DNA from: Vibrio inusitatus
GTDB lineage: Bacteria; Pseudomonadota; Gammaproteobacteria; Enterobacterales; Vibrionaceae
Direction: 5' to 3'
NCBI GenBank assembly: GCA_024346935.1
Contig: AP024878.1
Location: forward strand, 1,364,001 to 1,428,000
DNA: 64,000 nt
A program made the translations under genes and the position numbers. A model generated the notes under the pieces. The model ran no database searches and had not been told where the DNA came from. It saw only the letters and a program-made list of their open reading frames with translations. This document shows, in pieces, positions 1-9,333 of the stretch (position 1 is its first letter; each line of letters opens with the position of its first letter).

Positions 1-3000
1 TTGTCGGCTATAAAGTCCGTTTTAACGATAAGATCAGTGAAAATACACAAGTTAAGTTGATGACTGATGGTATCTTGTTGGCAGAGATTCAACATGATCG
101 CTACCTGAATCAATACGACACCATTATTATCGATGAAGCGCATGAACGAAGCCTTAATATCGATTTTATTCTGGGCTACCTGAGAAACATATTACCCAAA
201 CGTCCTGATCTTAAAATTATTATCACCTCTGCGACCATTGATCCACAGCGCTTCTCCAAGCACTTTAATGATGCTCCTATTATTGAGGTATCAGGGCGAA
301 CCTATCCAGTTGATACACGCTATCGTCCTTTGTCTGGAGAAGACGATGTCGATAGAGATCAATTAGAAGGTATCTTTGAGGCGGTTGATGAACTTTGTGA
401 TGAAGGGCTAGGGGATATCCTAATCTTCATGAACGGTGAACGAGAAATACGTGATACCGCTGATGCATTGAGTAAACGAAATCTACGAGATACTGAAATC
501 GTCCCTTTGTATGCAAGGCTTTCATCGTCAGAGCAAAATAGGATCTTTCAGTCACACAGTGGTCGTCGCATTGTTTTGGCGACTAACGTTGCAGAAACCT
601 CTTTAACTGTGCCGGGCATTCGTTATGTTATTGACCCAGGCACAGCGCGGATTAGTCGTTACTCTTATCGAACTAAAGTACAGAGACTGCCGATTGAAGC
701 GGTCTCACAAGCAAGTGCCAACCAGCGTAAAGGGCGTTGTGGCCGTGTTGCAGAGGGTATCTGTATTAGGCTCTATTCAGAAGAGGACTTTTTGTCTCGC
801 CCTGAATTCACCGATCCAGAAATCCTACGAACTAACCTAGCATCGGTTATCTTGCAGATGACGGCGTTGGGGCTTGGTGATATCGAAGCTTTCCCATTTG
901 TGGAAAAACCCGACCGTCGTAATATTCAAGACGGTGTACGACTGCTTGAAGAGCTTGGCGCTATCAATCCAACCGAAACAGATCCACGCAAGCGTTTAAC
1001 GGGTATTGGCCGCAAGTTAGCACGATTACCAATCGACCCTCGTCTTGGCCGCATGGTGATTGAATCGCCTCGTCTAGGGTGCGCAAAAGAGGTAATGATT
1101 ATTGCTTCTGCGCTTTCAATTCAAGACCCACGTGAACGTCCGAGTGACAAGCAACAATCTTCAGATGATAAGCATCGTCGATTCTTCGATAAAGATTCAG
1201 ACTTCTTAAGCTTTGTTAACCTTTGGGAATACATTAAAACCCAACAAAAAGCGTTAACGGGTAACCAATTCCGTCGTCAGTGCAAGCAAGACTATCTCAA
1301 CTATTTGCGTGTTCGTGAGTGGCAAGATTTGTACTTTCAACTTAGCCAATCATTACGTGAATTGGACATCAAGGTTAACGATGAACCTGCAGATTATCAG
1401 TCTGTGCACTGTGCTTTGCTAAGCGGTATGCTCTCTCATGTGGGTATGAAAGACCAAGAAAAGAATGAATACCAAGGTGCGCGAAACGCAAGATTTCATA
1501 TCTTTCCAGCATCGGGGCTATTTAAAAAACAGCCTAAATGGGTGATGACAGCAGAGTTGGTAGAGACCTCGCGCTTATGGGGACGTATTGTTGCCAAGAT
1601 ACAGCCTGAGTGGATTGAACCTTTAGCTAAACATCTAATTAAACGTAGCTACAGTGAACCCCATTGGTCGAAGAAACAAGCGGCAGTGCAGGCTCACGAA
1701 AAGGTAACGCTTTATGGTATTCCGATCGTTCCTAAACGCACAGTGAACTACGGACCTATTGATCCAACATTATGTCGAGAATTGTTTATTCGCGCTGCCA
1801 TGGTAGAGGGAGATTGGGAAACCAAGCACAGTTTCTTTAAGCAAAACCGTAAGTTATTGAAAGAAGTCGAAGAGCTGGAGCATAAGTCTCGTCGCCGCGA
1901 TATTTTGGTGGATGATGATGAGTTGTTCGATTTTTATGATCAGCGAGTCTCAACCGATGCTATCTCGGGTCGTCACTTTGATGCGTGGTGGAACAAAGAA
2001 CGTAAAGCCAGCCCTGAGTTCCTCAACTTTGAAAAAGAGATGTTATTCCGTGGCGATGCCTCGCATGTCACTGAGTTAGACTATCCCAATTTTTGGCATC
2101 AAAATGGCCTTAAGCTCAAACTTAGCTATCAGTTTGAACCAGGTGACAATAGTGACGGTGTCACGGTGAATATCCCATTACCAGTTCTAAACCAAGTTCA
2201 ACCCGAAGGATTTGATTGGCAGATCCCAGGTCTGCGACATGAGCTGGTGGTAAGCCTAATTAAAGCACTGCCTAAAACATTGCGCAGAAATTTTGTGCCT
2301 GCACCTAATTACGCGGATGCTTTCTTGTCTCGAGTCACGCCAATGGAAGCGCCATTGCTTGATAGCCTTGAGAAAGAGCTTCGACGTATGACGGGAGTCG
2401 AGGTATTGAGAGAAGATTGGAAGCTAGAACAGATCCCGGATCATCTCAAGGTTACTTTTCGCGCCGTCGACCATCGAAACCGAAAATTGAAAGAACATGC
2501 GGATCTGTATGAGCTTAAAGACAGCCTAAAAGAGAAGGTACAACAAACACTTTCTAAGGTGGCTGATGATGATATTGAACAAAAAGATCTTCATACTTGG
2601 AGTTTTGGTGAAATTCCACGCGTGTATGAACAAAAGCGCGGCGGGTACCAGGTTAAGGCATACCCAGCCATTGTAGATGCGAAGCAAAGCGTTGAGATTA
2701 AGCTTTTTGAGACTGAGTATGAACAGCAACAAGCAATGCAAGCCGGTCAGCGTCGCTTAGTACTGCTTAATGTCCCTTCTCCAATTAAGTATTTGCACCA
2801 GAATCTGCCTAACAAGTCTAAGCTGGGGCTGTACTTTAATCCTTTTGGTAAGGTTCTAGATCTAATTGATGATTGTATTGCTTGCGGTGTTGATAAGCTG
2901 ATAGAAGGTCAGGGCGGTCTTGTTTGGGAGTCCGATAAGTTTGAATCGTTGAAAGAGCATGTGCGAGGTGAGCTTGGTGACACTGTCGTTGATATTGCAA

Positions 3001-3437
3001 AGCAAGTAGAGGCGATTTTGACAACGGCCTTTAATATCAATAAAAAGCTTAAAGGGCGTGTCGACCTTAGCATGGCTTTTGCATTGTCTGATATAAAGGC
3101 ACAAGTAGAAGGGCTTATCTATAAAGGTTTTGCTACTGAGTGTGGCTGGAAGAAATTACCTGACATTTTACGTTACATGCGTGCTATCGAAAGACGTATG
3201 GAAAAATTACCTATCGATCCAAATCGTGACCGATTGCAACTTCTTAAGATTGAAGCGGTGGCGAAACAGTACCAAGAACTGAAAAATAAAATACCGAAGG
3301 GTGCAGTAGTACCTGAATCAGTAAAAGAGATCCATTGGATGTTACAGGAATTGCGCGTGAGCTATTTTGCTCAACAATTAGGCACGCCGTATCCAATTTC
3401 TGATAAACGTATTCGAAATGCAATTGATAATGCGTAA
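1..3437 (+). CDS. hrpA: ATP-dependent RNA helicase HrpA (5' end missing)
   Basis: DEAH-box RNA helicase of the HrpA family; E. coli HrpA (about 1300 aa) has been linked to mRNA processing and ribosome rescue. The reading frame is open from base 3, so about 150 N-terminal residues, including Walker A, lie outside the window. Seen: the DEAH box at about 132-143 (IIIDEAHERS), the SAT motif (ITSATIDPQRF), the helicase motif VI (QRKGRCGRVAEG), then the HA2 and OB-fold regions and the long C-terminal DUF3418 region typical of HrpA. The stop is TAA at 3435-3437. The internal ATG near 60 is not the start, because HrpA-like sequence continues upstream of it. Confidence 0.95.
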   Translation, partial: VGYKVRFNDKISENTQVKLMTDGILLAEIQHDRYLNQYDTIIIDEAHERSLNIDFILGYLRNILPKRPDLKIIITSATIDPQRFSKHFNDAPIIEVSGRTYPVDTRYRPLSGEDDVDRDQLEGIFEAVDELCDEGLGDILIFMNGEREIRDTADALSKRNLRDTEIVPLYARLSSSEQNRIFQSHSGRRIVLATNVAETSLTVPGIRYVIDPGTARISRYSYRTKVQRLPIEAVSQASANQRKGRCGRVAEGICIRLYSEEDFLSRPEFTDPEILRTNLASVILQMTALGLGDIEAFPFVEKPDRRNIQDGVRLLEELGAINPTETDPRKRLTGIGRKLARLPIDPRLGRMVIESPRLGCAKEVMIIASALSIQDPRERPSDKQQSSDDKHRRFFDKDSDFLSFVNLWEYIKTQQKALTGNQFRRQCKQDYLNYLRVREWQDLYFQLSQSLRELDIKVNDEPADYQSVHCALLSGMLSHVGMKDQEKNEYQGARNARFHIFPASGLFKKQPKWVMTAELVETSRLWGRIVAKIQPEWIEPLAKHLIKRSYSEPHWSKKQAAVQAHEKVTLYGIPIVPKRTVNYGPIDPTLCRELFIRAAMVEGDWETKHSFFKQNRKLLKEVEELEHKSRRRDILVDDDELFDFYDQRVSTDAISGRHFDAWWNKERKASPEFLNFEKEMLFRGDASHVTELDYPNFWHQNGLKLKLSYQFEPGDNSDGVTVNIPLPVLNQVQPEGFDWQIPGLRHELVVSLIKALPKTLRRNFVPAPNYADAFLSRVTPMEAPLLDSLEKELRRMTGVEVLREDWKLEQIPDHLKVTFRAVDHRNRKLKEHADLYELKDSLKEKVQQTLSKVADDDIEQKDLHTWSFGEIPRVYEQKRGGYQVKAYPAIVDAKQSVEIKLFETEYEQQQAMQAGQRRLVLLNVPSPIKYLHQNLPNKSKLGLYFNPFGKVLDLIDDCIACGVDKLIEGQGGLVWESDKFESLKEHVRGELGDTVVDIAKQVEAILTTAFNINKKLKGRVDLSMAFALSDIKAQVEGLIYKGFATECGWKKLPDILRYMRAIERRMEKLPIDPNRDRLQLLKIEAVAKQYQELKNKIPKGAVVPESVKEIHWMLQELRVSYFAQQLGTPYPISDKRIRNAIDNA

Positions 3438-3511
3438 ATCAATGCTGTGATTTTGTCATTTATGGTTCATAATGTGACAAAGTAAAACCACAACTAAAAC
3501 AGGAAGTTAGA

Positions 3512-4003
3512 ATGAAGTACGTTAAACATGCTCTTGCCATTGGTCTGATGAGTGTTTCGTCTATGGCAGCTGCAGACTCATGGTTGTACGCGGGTGGTGC
3601 AGTAGGTCAGTCTTCTTTTGGTAGCGATGACAACACTACATTTGGTTTACATGTAGGTACGGGCATTTTGCCGATCATCGGTATTGAAGCGGGTTATTGG
3701 AATCATGGTAAGTTTAAGTTCAGTGGGCTAGAGTACGATGCTGACTCTTTCTATGTGGGCATCAAACCAAGTGTAGATCTAGGTCCTGTGCATATTTACG
3801 GCCGCCTTGGTGCAAACCGTTATGATCTTAGTGGTAAAGCCGGAACTGATAGCGATGATGGTTATGATCTAATGTACGGTGTAGGTGTTGAATATTTCAT
3901 CATTGATATGATTTCAGTAGGTGCGGGTTATCAAAACTTTGAAGTTGGTGATGCTGGCAACATTGATTCGTTCACGCTAAACGCAACATTCCACTTTTTG
4001 TAA
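3512..4003 (+). CDS. Small outer-membrane beta-barrel protein
   Basis: 163-residue predicted outer-membrane protein. It has a signal peptide (about residues 1-21, cut after MAAA-like sequence) followed by alternating hydrophobic/aromatic strands rich in Gly and Tyr, and ends in a Phe-Leu pair (TFHFL), close to the C-terminal aromatic signature of beta-barrels. Size and strand pattern suit an eight-stranded barrel of the opacity/OmpW/OmpA-transmembrane type. An AGGAAG ribosome site lies just before the ATG and a strong terminator follows. Function and ligand cannot be told from sequence. It stands alone between hrpA and the convergent ferredoxin gene. Confidence 0.75.
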   Translation: MKYVKHALAIGLMSVSSMAAADSWLYAGGAVGQSSFGSDDNTTFGLHVGTGILPIIGIEAGYWNHGKFKFSGLEYDADSFYVGIKPSVDLGPVHIYGRLGANRYDLSGKAGTDSDDGYDLMYGVGVEYFIIDMISVGAGYQNFEVGDAGNIDSFTLNATFHFL

Positions 4004-4020
4004 TACCCCATTTAGAATTT

Positions 4021-4050
4021 AAAATGCTCCTAGTTAGGAGCATTTTTTTT
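4021..4050. terminator. Intrinsic terminator between convergent genes
   Basis: Stem ATGCTCC/GGAGCAT (4024-4030 with 4037-4043), 6-nt loop, A-run on the left and an eight-T run on the right. It ends the barrel gene and may also serve the NapF-like gene on the other strand. Confidence 0.85.
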
Positions 4051-4060
4051 ATCTCTAGAT

Positions 4061-4570
4061 TTAGCTTGCTACCATACTTATAGCATTGACGTAGCAAGAG
4101 GACTGACATTGACCACAGCCATTGCATCGGTCGGTATCAATTTTTGGTAGCTCGTCTTCTTCGATATAAATAGCGCCTAACGTGCAACTAGACTGGCATA
4201 GATTACAAGAGAGCTGAAGATAGTTATTACAGCTTTGTGAAAAGCTTGGGGTAAGGTCTATGTGAGCTTTGACACTTAAATTCAGGGCACCGGTAGGGCA
4301 AGCCTTGGTACATTCTTGGCACAAGGTGCATTCGTTGTAGTCCATATCGATACGCGCTAGGTTTTCGCGAATGTGTACGATACTGTTTGGACAAGCCCTT
4401 GCACACTTTCCACATCCATCACATAGGCGTACAAATAGAGCTTCATCAACCGCTTGTGGTGGACGGGCCGCTGTTCTTGGTGTCGCCTCAGTTTCACCAC
4501 TTAACTCACTAACCGGTTTAGATAAACGGGTTAAGAAGCCTCTGCGATTTGAATCAATTGCTTCGGACAT
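4061..4570 (-). CDS. napF: NapF-like ferredoxin-type protein
   Basis: 169-residue cytoplasmic iron-sulfur protein with several 4Fe-4S cysteine motifs: CDGCGKCARACP, CTLCQECTKACP, a third looser group (CNLCQSSC) and CNGCGQCQSSC. NapF proteins help mature the molybdoenzyme NapA in other bacteria. Here the gene sits with a TorD-like chaperone and dmsABC rather than nap genes, so I infer a role in DmsA assembly or electron supply. The N-terminus carries a Tat-like RRGFLTRLS stretch, as in other NapF proteins, without a following hydrophobic segment. It follows the TorD-like gene with a 2-nt gap, so the two are probably co-transcribed. Confidence 0.85.
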   Translation of the reverse strand: MSEAIDSNRRGFLTRLSKPVSELSGETEATPRTAARPPQAVDEALFVRLCDGCGKCARACPNSIVHIRENLARIDMDYNECTLCQECTKACPTGALNLSVKAHIDLTPSFSQSCNNYLQLSCNLCQSSCTLGAIYIEEDELPKIDTDRCNGCGQCQSSCYVNAISMVAS

Positions 4571-4572
4571 AG

Positions 4573-5187
4573 TTAATCTAGATACAATTTTCTATTTACA
4601 ATGTTTAATTGTAAGTCACTTGCAATCCCCACCAACCACGTCTTGATATCAACAGCCAGTGCACTGTAAAAAACATTATCGGCTTTTTTACTAAGTAACT
4701 CTAAGTAAGGAATTGCCCAGGGTAAAAGGTGATATTCAAGTAGGTGATTTGCTGCTTGTTCTTTTTCTTCAGCAAGGAGTTGAGAAAAGGCATACAAGGT
4801 TAAACCAAATTGATCTTCTGGCTCTCTTAAACCCGTGTCGAGCGATATTCCATGGCTTTTAAGAAATGCACGATATTCAACGGTGGATTCACCGAATACT
4901 ACGCGATCTTTGTCAAGATATACTGATCCCCACGGAGGCGCGGGCATGTCACCTAGTCCCTCAAAAAGATGAGAGAAACTATGCTCTAAGCTTTCTTCTG
5001 ATTGCACCTCAAGGGCATCAACGCATTGTTGAGAAACGATATTTTCTTCAGCCAAAGCGACTAACACTTGGATCAGCTCTTGTTTTTTCCAACGTTCGTA
5101 AAAGAGTGAACCGACAAGCTTAGCTGTATTGAGAATCATTCGTAAAATTCCGCATAAGTGATGACGGCTAAGTATATTCAAATCCAT
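4573..5187 (-). CDS. TorD/DmsD-family molybdoenzyme chaperone
   Basis: 204-residue all-helical protein resembling the TorD/DmsD/NarJ chaperones, which bind the Tat signal peptide of a molybdoenzyme and hold it until the cofactor is in place. The family-like parts are the acidic middle with a conserved-looking Tyr (EYRAFLKSHG) and the Pro-containing segment LLPWAIPYLELL. The location divergent from dmsA supports DmsA as the client. The start at 5187 has no clear ribosome site; an internal ATG at 5139 (preceded by GGAAT) gives a 188-residue protein and is a good alternative. Confidence 0.75.
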   Translation of the reverse strand: MDLNILSRHHLCGILRMILNTAKLVGSLFYERWKKQELIQVLVALAEENIVSQQCVDALEVQSEESLEHSFSHLFEGLGDMPAPPWGSVYLDKDRVVFGESTVEYRAFLKSHGISLDTGLREPEDQFGLTLYAFSQLLAEEKEQAANHLLEYHLLPWAIPYLELLSKKADNVFYSALAVDIKTWLVGIASDLQLNIVNRKLYLD

Positions 5188-5246
5188 ATTACTGTCTATG
5201 AGTAGCTTCTAAGTTCTAGCACGTAAAAACTATTTTTGAGCCGTTC

Positions 5247-5260
5247 TTGATATCAATCAA
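5247..5260. promoter_or_regulatory. FNR-type binding site between dmsA and the chaperone gene
   Basis: TTGATATCAATCAA matches the FNR consensus TTGAT-N4-ATCAA at all ten fixed positions. It lies in the 151-bp gap between the divergent chaperone and dmsA genes. A TATAAA hexamer at 5299-5304 could be the dmsA -10, which would place the site near -57; the promoter assignment is an inference. Confidence 0.8.
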
Positions 5261-5338
5261 TCAACGGCTTTTCTATAGCTGTCATTTATCCGACTAACTA
5301 TAAAGTAGTAGTAATTATTAGAACAAAGGCATCTTAGA

Positions 5339-7783
5339 ATGACAAAGAATAATCAAGAGTCAGGTGTAATGAACCTTACTCGAAGAGGCTTCATTAAAGC
5401 GTCTTCAGCAGTAGGGGGTGTCGCAGCGTTGGCTAGTGGTATCAGCCTTCCATTTAAATCCAGCCCAGTATCAGCTGCTGTCAAACAAAGTTCTGATGAA
5501 AAAGTGGTATGGAGTGCATGTACAGTAAACTGTGGCTCGCGCTGTCCATTGCGTATGCACGTACAAGATGGTGAAATCAAATACGTTGAAACAGATAATA
5601 CAGGCAGTGATGTATACGGCGAGAGTACGCAAGTGCGCGCTTGTTTGCGTGGTCGTTCAATGCGTCGTCGCGTATACAACCCTGACCGTTTGAAATATCC
5701 AATGAAACGCGTAGGTAAACGTGGTGAGGGTAAATTTAAGCGCATTACATGGGAAGAAGCCTACGATGAAGTCGCCGGTACAATGCAGCGCCTTATCAAA
5801 GATTACGGTAATGATTCAATCTACCTAAACTATGGTACCGGTACCTTAGGTGGCACAGTGACTAAGTCGTGGCCACCAGCGCAAACGCTCATTGCTCGCT
5901 TGATGAACCTTTCTGGTGGTTACTTAAACCACTATGGTGACTATTCTACTGCGCAGATTGCCAAGGGCCTTAGTTACACCTACGGCGGTTGGGCAAACAA
6001 TAACTCTTTTTCTGATTTGGCAAACACGAAACTGAATGTTCAGTTTGGTAACAACCCGGCAGAGACTCGTATGTCAGGTGGAGGTTTAATCCATCACTAC
6101 GTTGAGAGCAAAAATAAATCTAACGCCAAAACCATCATCATTGATCCAAGATACACTGACACTGCAGGTGGCCGTGAAGATCAATGGATTCCGATTCGCC
6201 CATCAACCGATGCTGCTTTGGTTGCAGGTGTCGCTTATGTGATGATCACCGAAGATTTAGTAGACCAAGCGTTCTTGGACAAATACTGCGTGGGCTTTGA
6301 CGAGAAGACATTGCCTGCTTCAGCGCCTAAGAACAGTGACTACAAATCTTACATCCTAGGTAATGACCAAGACGGTATTGTAAAAACGCCTGAGTGGGCA
6401 TCTAAGATCACCGGTATTCCTGTTGACACCATCGTTAAACTAGCTCGTGAAATGGGAACAAATAAACCCTGTGCTATTCACCAAGGCTGGGGATTACAGC
6501 GTACAGCAAATGGTGAGTTAGCTTGCCGTGCTATTGCGATGCTTTCTTTACTAACGGGCTCTGTGGGTGTTGCGGGCGGTTCGACGGGTGCACGAGAGAG
6601 TGACATTAATATCCCGTTCGTACGTTTCCCTACGGTACCAAATCCGGTTAGCGCCTCTATCTCTATGTTCTTATGGACAGATGCTATTTATCGTCATGAA
6701 GAAATGACAGATAAGACTGATGGTGTGCGTGGCGTAGAGCGTTTACAAAATCCAATCAAAATGATCTGGAACTATGCTGGTAACTGCTTGATTAATCAGC
6801 ACTCTGATATCAACCGTACACACGATATTCTACAAGACGATAAAGCATGTGAAATGATTGTGGTAATTGATAACCATATGACTTCATCTGCAAAATACGC
6901 GGATATTATTCTTCCCGATTTAACTACGTCAGAGCAAGATGACTGGGCGATGGACGGTAAAGCGGCAAATGCGCCGTATTTTATCTATGCGCAAAAAGCG
7001 ATTGAGCCACAGTTTGAAGCTAAGAGTATCTACGAAATGTGTTCGCAACTCGCGAAGCGCATGGGAGTAGAACAAGAGTTTACTGAAGGGCGCACTCAAG
7101 AGCAGTGGGTAGAGCACTTATATGCTGAAACTCGTAAACAAGATCCAACGCTACCTACCTTTGAAGAGATGAAAGACATCGGTATCTATAAGCGTCAGTA
7201 CAATCATGATTACATTGCTTATGAAGACTTCCGTAAAGATCCACAAGCAAACCCACTTAATACACCAAGTGGGAAGATTGAGATCTACTCAGAAGCGCTT
7301 GCTGAAATAGCGGCAACTTGGGAGCTAAAAGAAGGGGATGTTATTCACCCGCTTCCTATCTACGCTGATGTATTTGAAGGGCACAATGACCCGAAAATTG
7401 CTACCTATCCATTGCAGTTGACAGGTTTCCACTACAAGGCAAGAACACACTCAACCTATGGTAATGTTGCGTTGTTAAAAGCAGCGGCTCCTCAAGAAAT
7501 TTGGATTAACCCAATTGATGCAGAGGAACGTGGAATTAAGAATGGCGACATGGTCAGTATTTTCAACGACCGTGGTGAAGTGCATATTGCGGCTAAGGTT
7601 ACGCCTCGAATTCTGCCTCGCGTTGTTGCGTTAGGCGAGGGCGCTTGGTATGCCCCTGACGGTCAAAAGATTGATCATGCGGGCTCTATCAACGTGCTTA
7701 CAACCCAAAGACCAAGTCCATTGGCTAAGGGTAATCCGCAACATACGAATCTCGTTCAAATCAAAGCACTGAACAAAGCATAA
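5339..7783 (+). CDS. dmsA: Anaerobic dimethyl sulfoxide reductase catalytic subunit
   Basis: 814-residue molybdopterin (bis-MGD) oxidoreductase that reduces DMSO or a related S/N-oxide as terminal electron acceptor. It has a Tat signal (RRGFIKASS, Arg15-16, then a hydrophobic stretch). A 4Fe-4S motif follows, with Cys61, Cys65, Cys69 and Cys102. The probable Mo ligand is Ser203 in NHYGDYSTAQ, the DMSO-reductase type rather than the Cys of nitrate reductases. A C-terminal molydopterin dinucleotide-binding domain closes the protein. AAAGG precedes the ATG by about 10 nt. First gene of dmsABC, with an FNR box upstream. The real substrate (DMSO, TMAO, other) cannot be read from sequence. Confidence 0.95.
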   Translation: MTKNNQESGVMNLTRRGFIKASSAVGGVAALASGISLPFKSSPVSAAVKQSSDEKVVWSACTVNCGSRCPLRMHVQDGEIKYVETDNTGSDVYGESTQVRACLRGRSMRRRVYNPDRLKYPMKRVGKRGEGKFKRITWEEAYDEVAGTMQRLIKDYGNDSIYLNYGTGTLGGTVTKSWPPAQTLIARLMNLSGGYLNHYGDYSTAQIAKGLSYTYGGWANNNSFSDLANTKLNVQFGNNPAETRMSGGGLIHHYVESKNKSNAKTIIIDPRYTDTAGGREDQWIPIRPSTDAALVAGVAYVMITEDLVDQAFLDKYCVGFDEKTLPASAPKNSDYKSYILGNDQDGIVKTPEWASKITGIPVDTIVKLAREMGTNKPCAIHQGWGLQRTANGELACRAIAMLSLLTGSVGVAGGSTGARESDINIPFVRFPTVPNPVSASISMFLWTDAIYRHEEMTDKTDGVRGVERLQNPIKMIWNYAGNCLINQHSDINRTHDILQDDKACEMIVVIDNHMTSSAKYADIILPDLTTSEQDDWAMDGKAANAPYFIYAQKAIEPQFEAKSIYEMCSQLAKRMGVEQEFTEGRTQEQWVEHLYAETRKQDPTLPTFEEMKDIGIYKRQYNHDYIAYEDFRKDPQANPLNTPSGKIEIYSEALAEIAATWELKEGDVIHPLPIYADVFEGHNDPKIATYPLQLTGFHYKARTHSTYGNVALLKAAAPQEIWINPIDAEERGIKNGDMVSIFNDRGEVHIAAKVTPRILPRVVALGEGAWYAPDGQKIDHAGSINVLTTQRPSPLAKGNPQHTNLVQIKALNKA

Positions 7784-7794
7784 GGTAGGAAGTA

Positions 7795-8415
7795 ATGAAA
7801 CAATACGGCTTTTACATAGACTCAAGTAAATGCACAGGTTGTAAGACTTGCCAACTTGCTTGTAAAGATTATCGAGACCTAGATGTTAAGAGCAACTACC
7901 GTCGGATTTATGAGTATGCAGGTGGTGGTTTTGTTCAAGACGGTGATACCTGGATACAGAAAGATGTGTTCTCTTACTATCTTTCTATCGCTTGCAACCA
8001 TTGTACCAATCCAGCCTGCGTTAAGGTGTGCCCATCTGGTGCAATGCACAAGCGTGATGAAGACGGTTTAGTCGTGGTAAATGAAGATGTCTGCATTGGT
8101 TGCCAACATTGTGCGAACGCTTGTCCATACGGCGCGCCACAGTACAACGCGAAAAAAGGTCATATGACTAAGTGCGATGGTTGTTATGAACGTGTGGGGC
8201 AAGGGATGCAACCTATGTGTGTTGAGTCTTGTCCTCTTCGCGCATTGGAGTTTGGTGAGATTAATATTCTTCGTGAGAAATATGGTGCAAATGCCGATGT
8301 GGCACCTTTACCATCGTCAACACAAACCCTACCAAACATCGTTATCAAGCTTAACAAGAATGCGAAAGCAACCGGTGATACTAGCGGTTTCCTAGCTAAC
8401 CCTAAGGAGGTGTAA
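7795..8415 (+). CDS. dmsB: DMSO reductase iron-sulfur subunit
   Basis: 206-residue electron-transfer subunit with four Cys groups for four 4Fe-4S clusters: CTGCKTCQLAC (Cys13, 16, 19, 23), CNHCTNPACVKVCP, CIGCQHCANACP and CDGCYERV...CVESCP. It carries electrons from quinol at DmsC to the Mo site of DmsA. It has no signal of its own; in this family it travels with the Tat substrate. It starts 11 nt after dmsA with an AGGAAG ribosome site, and dmsC begins one base after its stop. Confidence 0.95.
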   Translation: MKQYGFYIDSSKCTGCKTCQLACKDYRDLDVKSNYRRIYEYAGGGFVQDGDTWIQKDVFSYYLSIACNHCTNPACVKVCPSGAMHKRDEDGLVVVNEDVCIGCQHCANACPYGAPQYNAKKGHMTKCDGCYERVGQGMQPMCVESCPLRALEFGEINILREKYGANADVAPLPSSTQTLPNIVIKLNKNAKATGDTSGFLANPKEV

Positions 8416-8416
8416 G

Positions 8417-9262
8417 ATGATTTTCCACGAATGGTCTTTGATCTTTTTTACCGTTCTTGCACAGACTGCTGTGGGCGGATATCTGCTAGTCAGTGCGCGT
8501 GCTCTAGCTAAAGGTTATGACGAAGAGAAGATAAACAGCTACAAAGTGCCAATGTTTTTCCTTTGGGCGATAATGGGGATTGGCTTTCTGTTCTCTACCA
8601 CGCATCTTGGTTCTCCATTAAGAGCATTTAATGCATTTAATATGCTTGGCTCAGCGTGGCTATCAAATGAAGTCTTTTTCGGCGCAGCATTCTTTGCTGT
8701 AGGTGGTCTGCAATGGCTGCTTTCTGTGCTGAAAAAAGGTGGCGTTGGTGTTCAGAAACTGCTGATGCTAGTTGCTATGGCTTTGGGTGTTATTTTCATG
8801 TATTCGATGATCAGTGTATACATGATTGATACTGTACCGACTTGGAACAACATCTATACGCCAATGAGCTTTGTGATGACTATGGTTGTCACGGGTTTGC
8901 TGTTCTCACAGTGGGTTATTGTCTTTGCTAATGACAGTCGGTTCACGGTAGATCGTAACATTGCGATCCTTGCGGTTATTGCCATTGGTATTAGCTTGCT
9001 GGCAACAGTAGGTAAGATGACCCTAATTGGTGATATTCAATCGTCAGTAGTGAAGGCTTCAGAATTAGTAGAGGGCTTAGGCTTCTACTTGATATTGCAG
9101 GTTGCACTGCTGGTGTTTGGCTTGCTGATTTGGATTATGCCATTAATCAATAAAGCGTCAGTAAACCCAATTAACCTTGGCGTTGCTCTGGTACTCATCT
9201 GGATCTCAGAGCTAATCGGCCGTGGTCTATTTTACAGCTTGCACATGACCACAGGTCTTTAG
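8417..9262 (+). CDS. dmsC: DMSO reductase membrane anchor subunit
   Basis: 281-residue integral membrane protein with about eight hydrophobic helices, matching the DmsC family in length. It anchors DmsAB at the periplasmic face and oxidises menaquinol. The N-terminal family sequence HEWSLIFFTVLAQTAVGGYL and the TTHLGSPLRAFNAF segment are typical of DmsC. Its ribosome site AAGGAGG overlaps the 3' end of dmsB, which indicates tight translational coupling. Confidence 0.93.
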   Translation: MIFHEWSLIFFTVLAQTAVGGYLLVSARALAKGYDEEKINSYKVPMFFLWAIMGIGFLFSTTHLGSPLRAFNAFNMLGSAWLSNEVFFGAAFFAVGGLQWLLSVLKKGGVGVQKLLMLVAMALGVIFMYSMISVYMIDTVPTWNNIYTPMSFVMTMVVTGLLFSQWVIVFANDSRFTVDRNIAILAVIAIGISLLATVGKMTLIGDIQSSVVKASELVEGLGFYLILQVALLVFGLLIWIMPLINKASVNPINLGVALVLIWISELIGRGLFYSLHMTTGL

Positions 9263-9333
9263 TGGTCACTGAACGGTCAAAGCTAAAAGCTAAAACCTGA
9301 CAGTCTGACTTGAATACACCACATCATCATGCC

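Noticed and set aside
3451..3481. TTTGTCA/TGACAAA inverted repeat just before the barrel gene
   Set aside because: The arms are 7 bp with a 16-nt loop; too weak to call an operator or RNA element from one sequence.
4371..4646. 91-residue plus-strand frame over the NapF-like gene
   Set aside because: It overlaps a clear Cys-motif gene on the other strand, and its translation is low in structure and has no recognisable motif.
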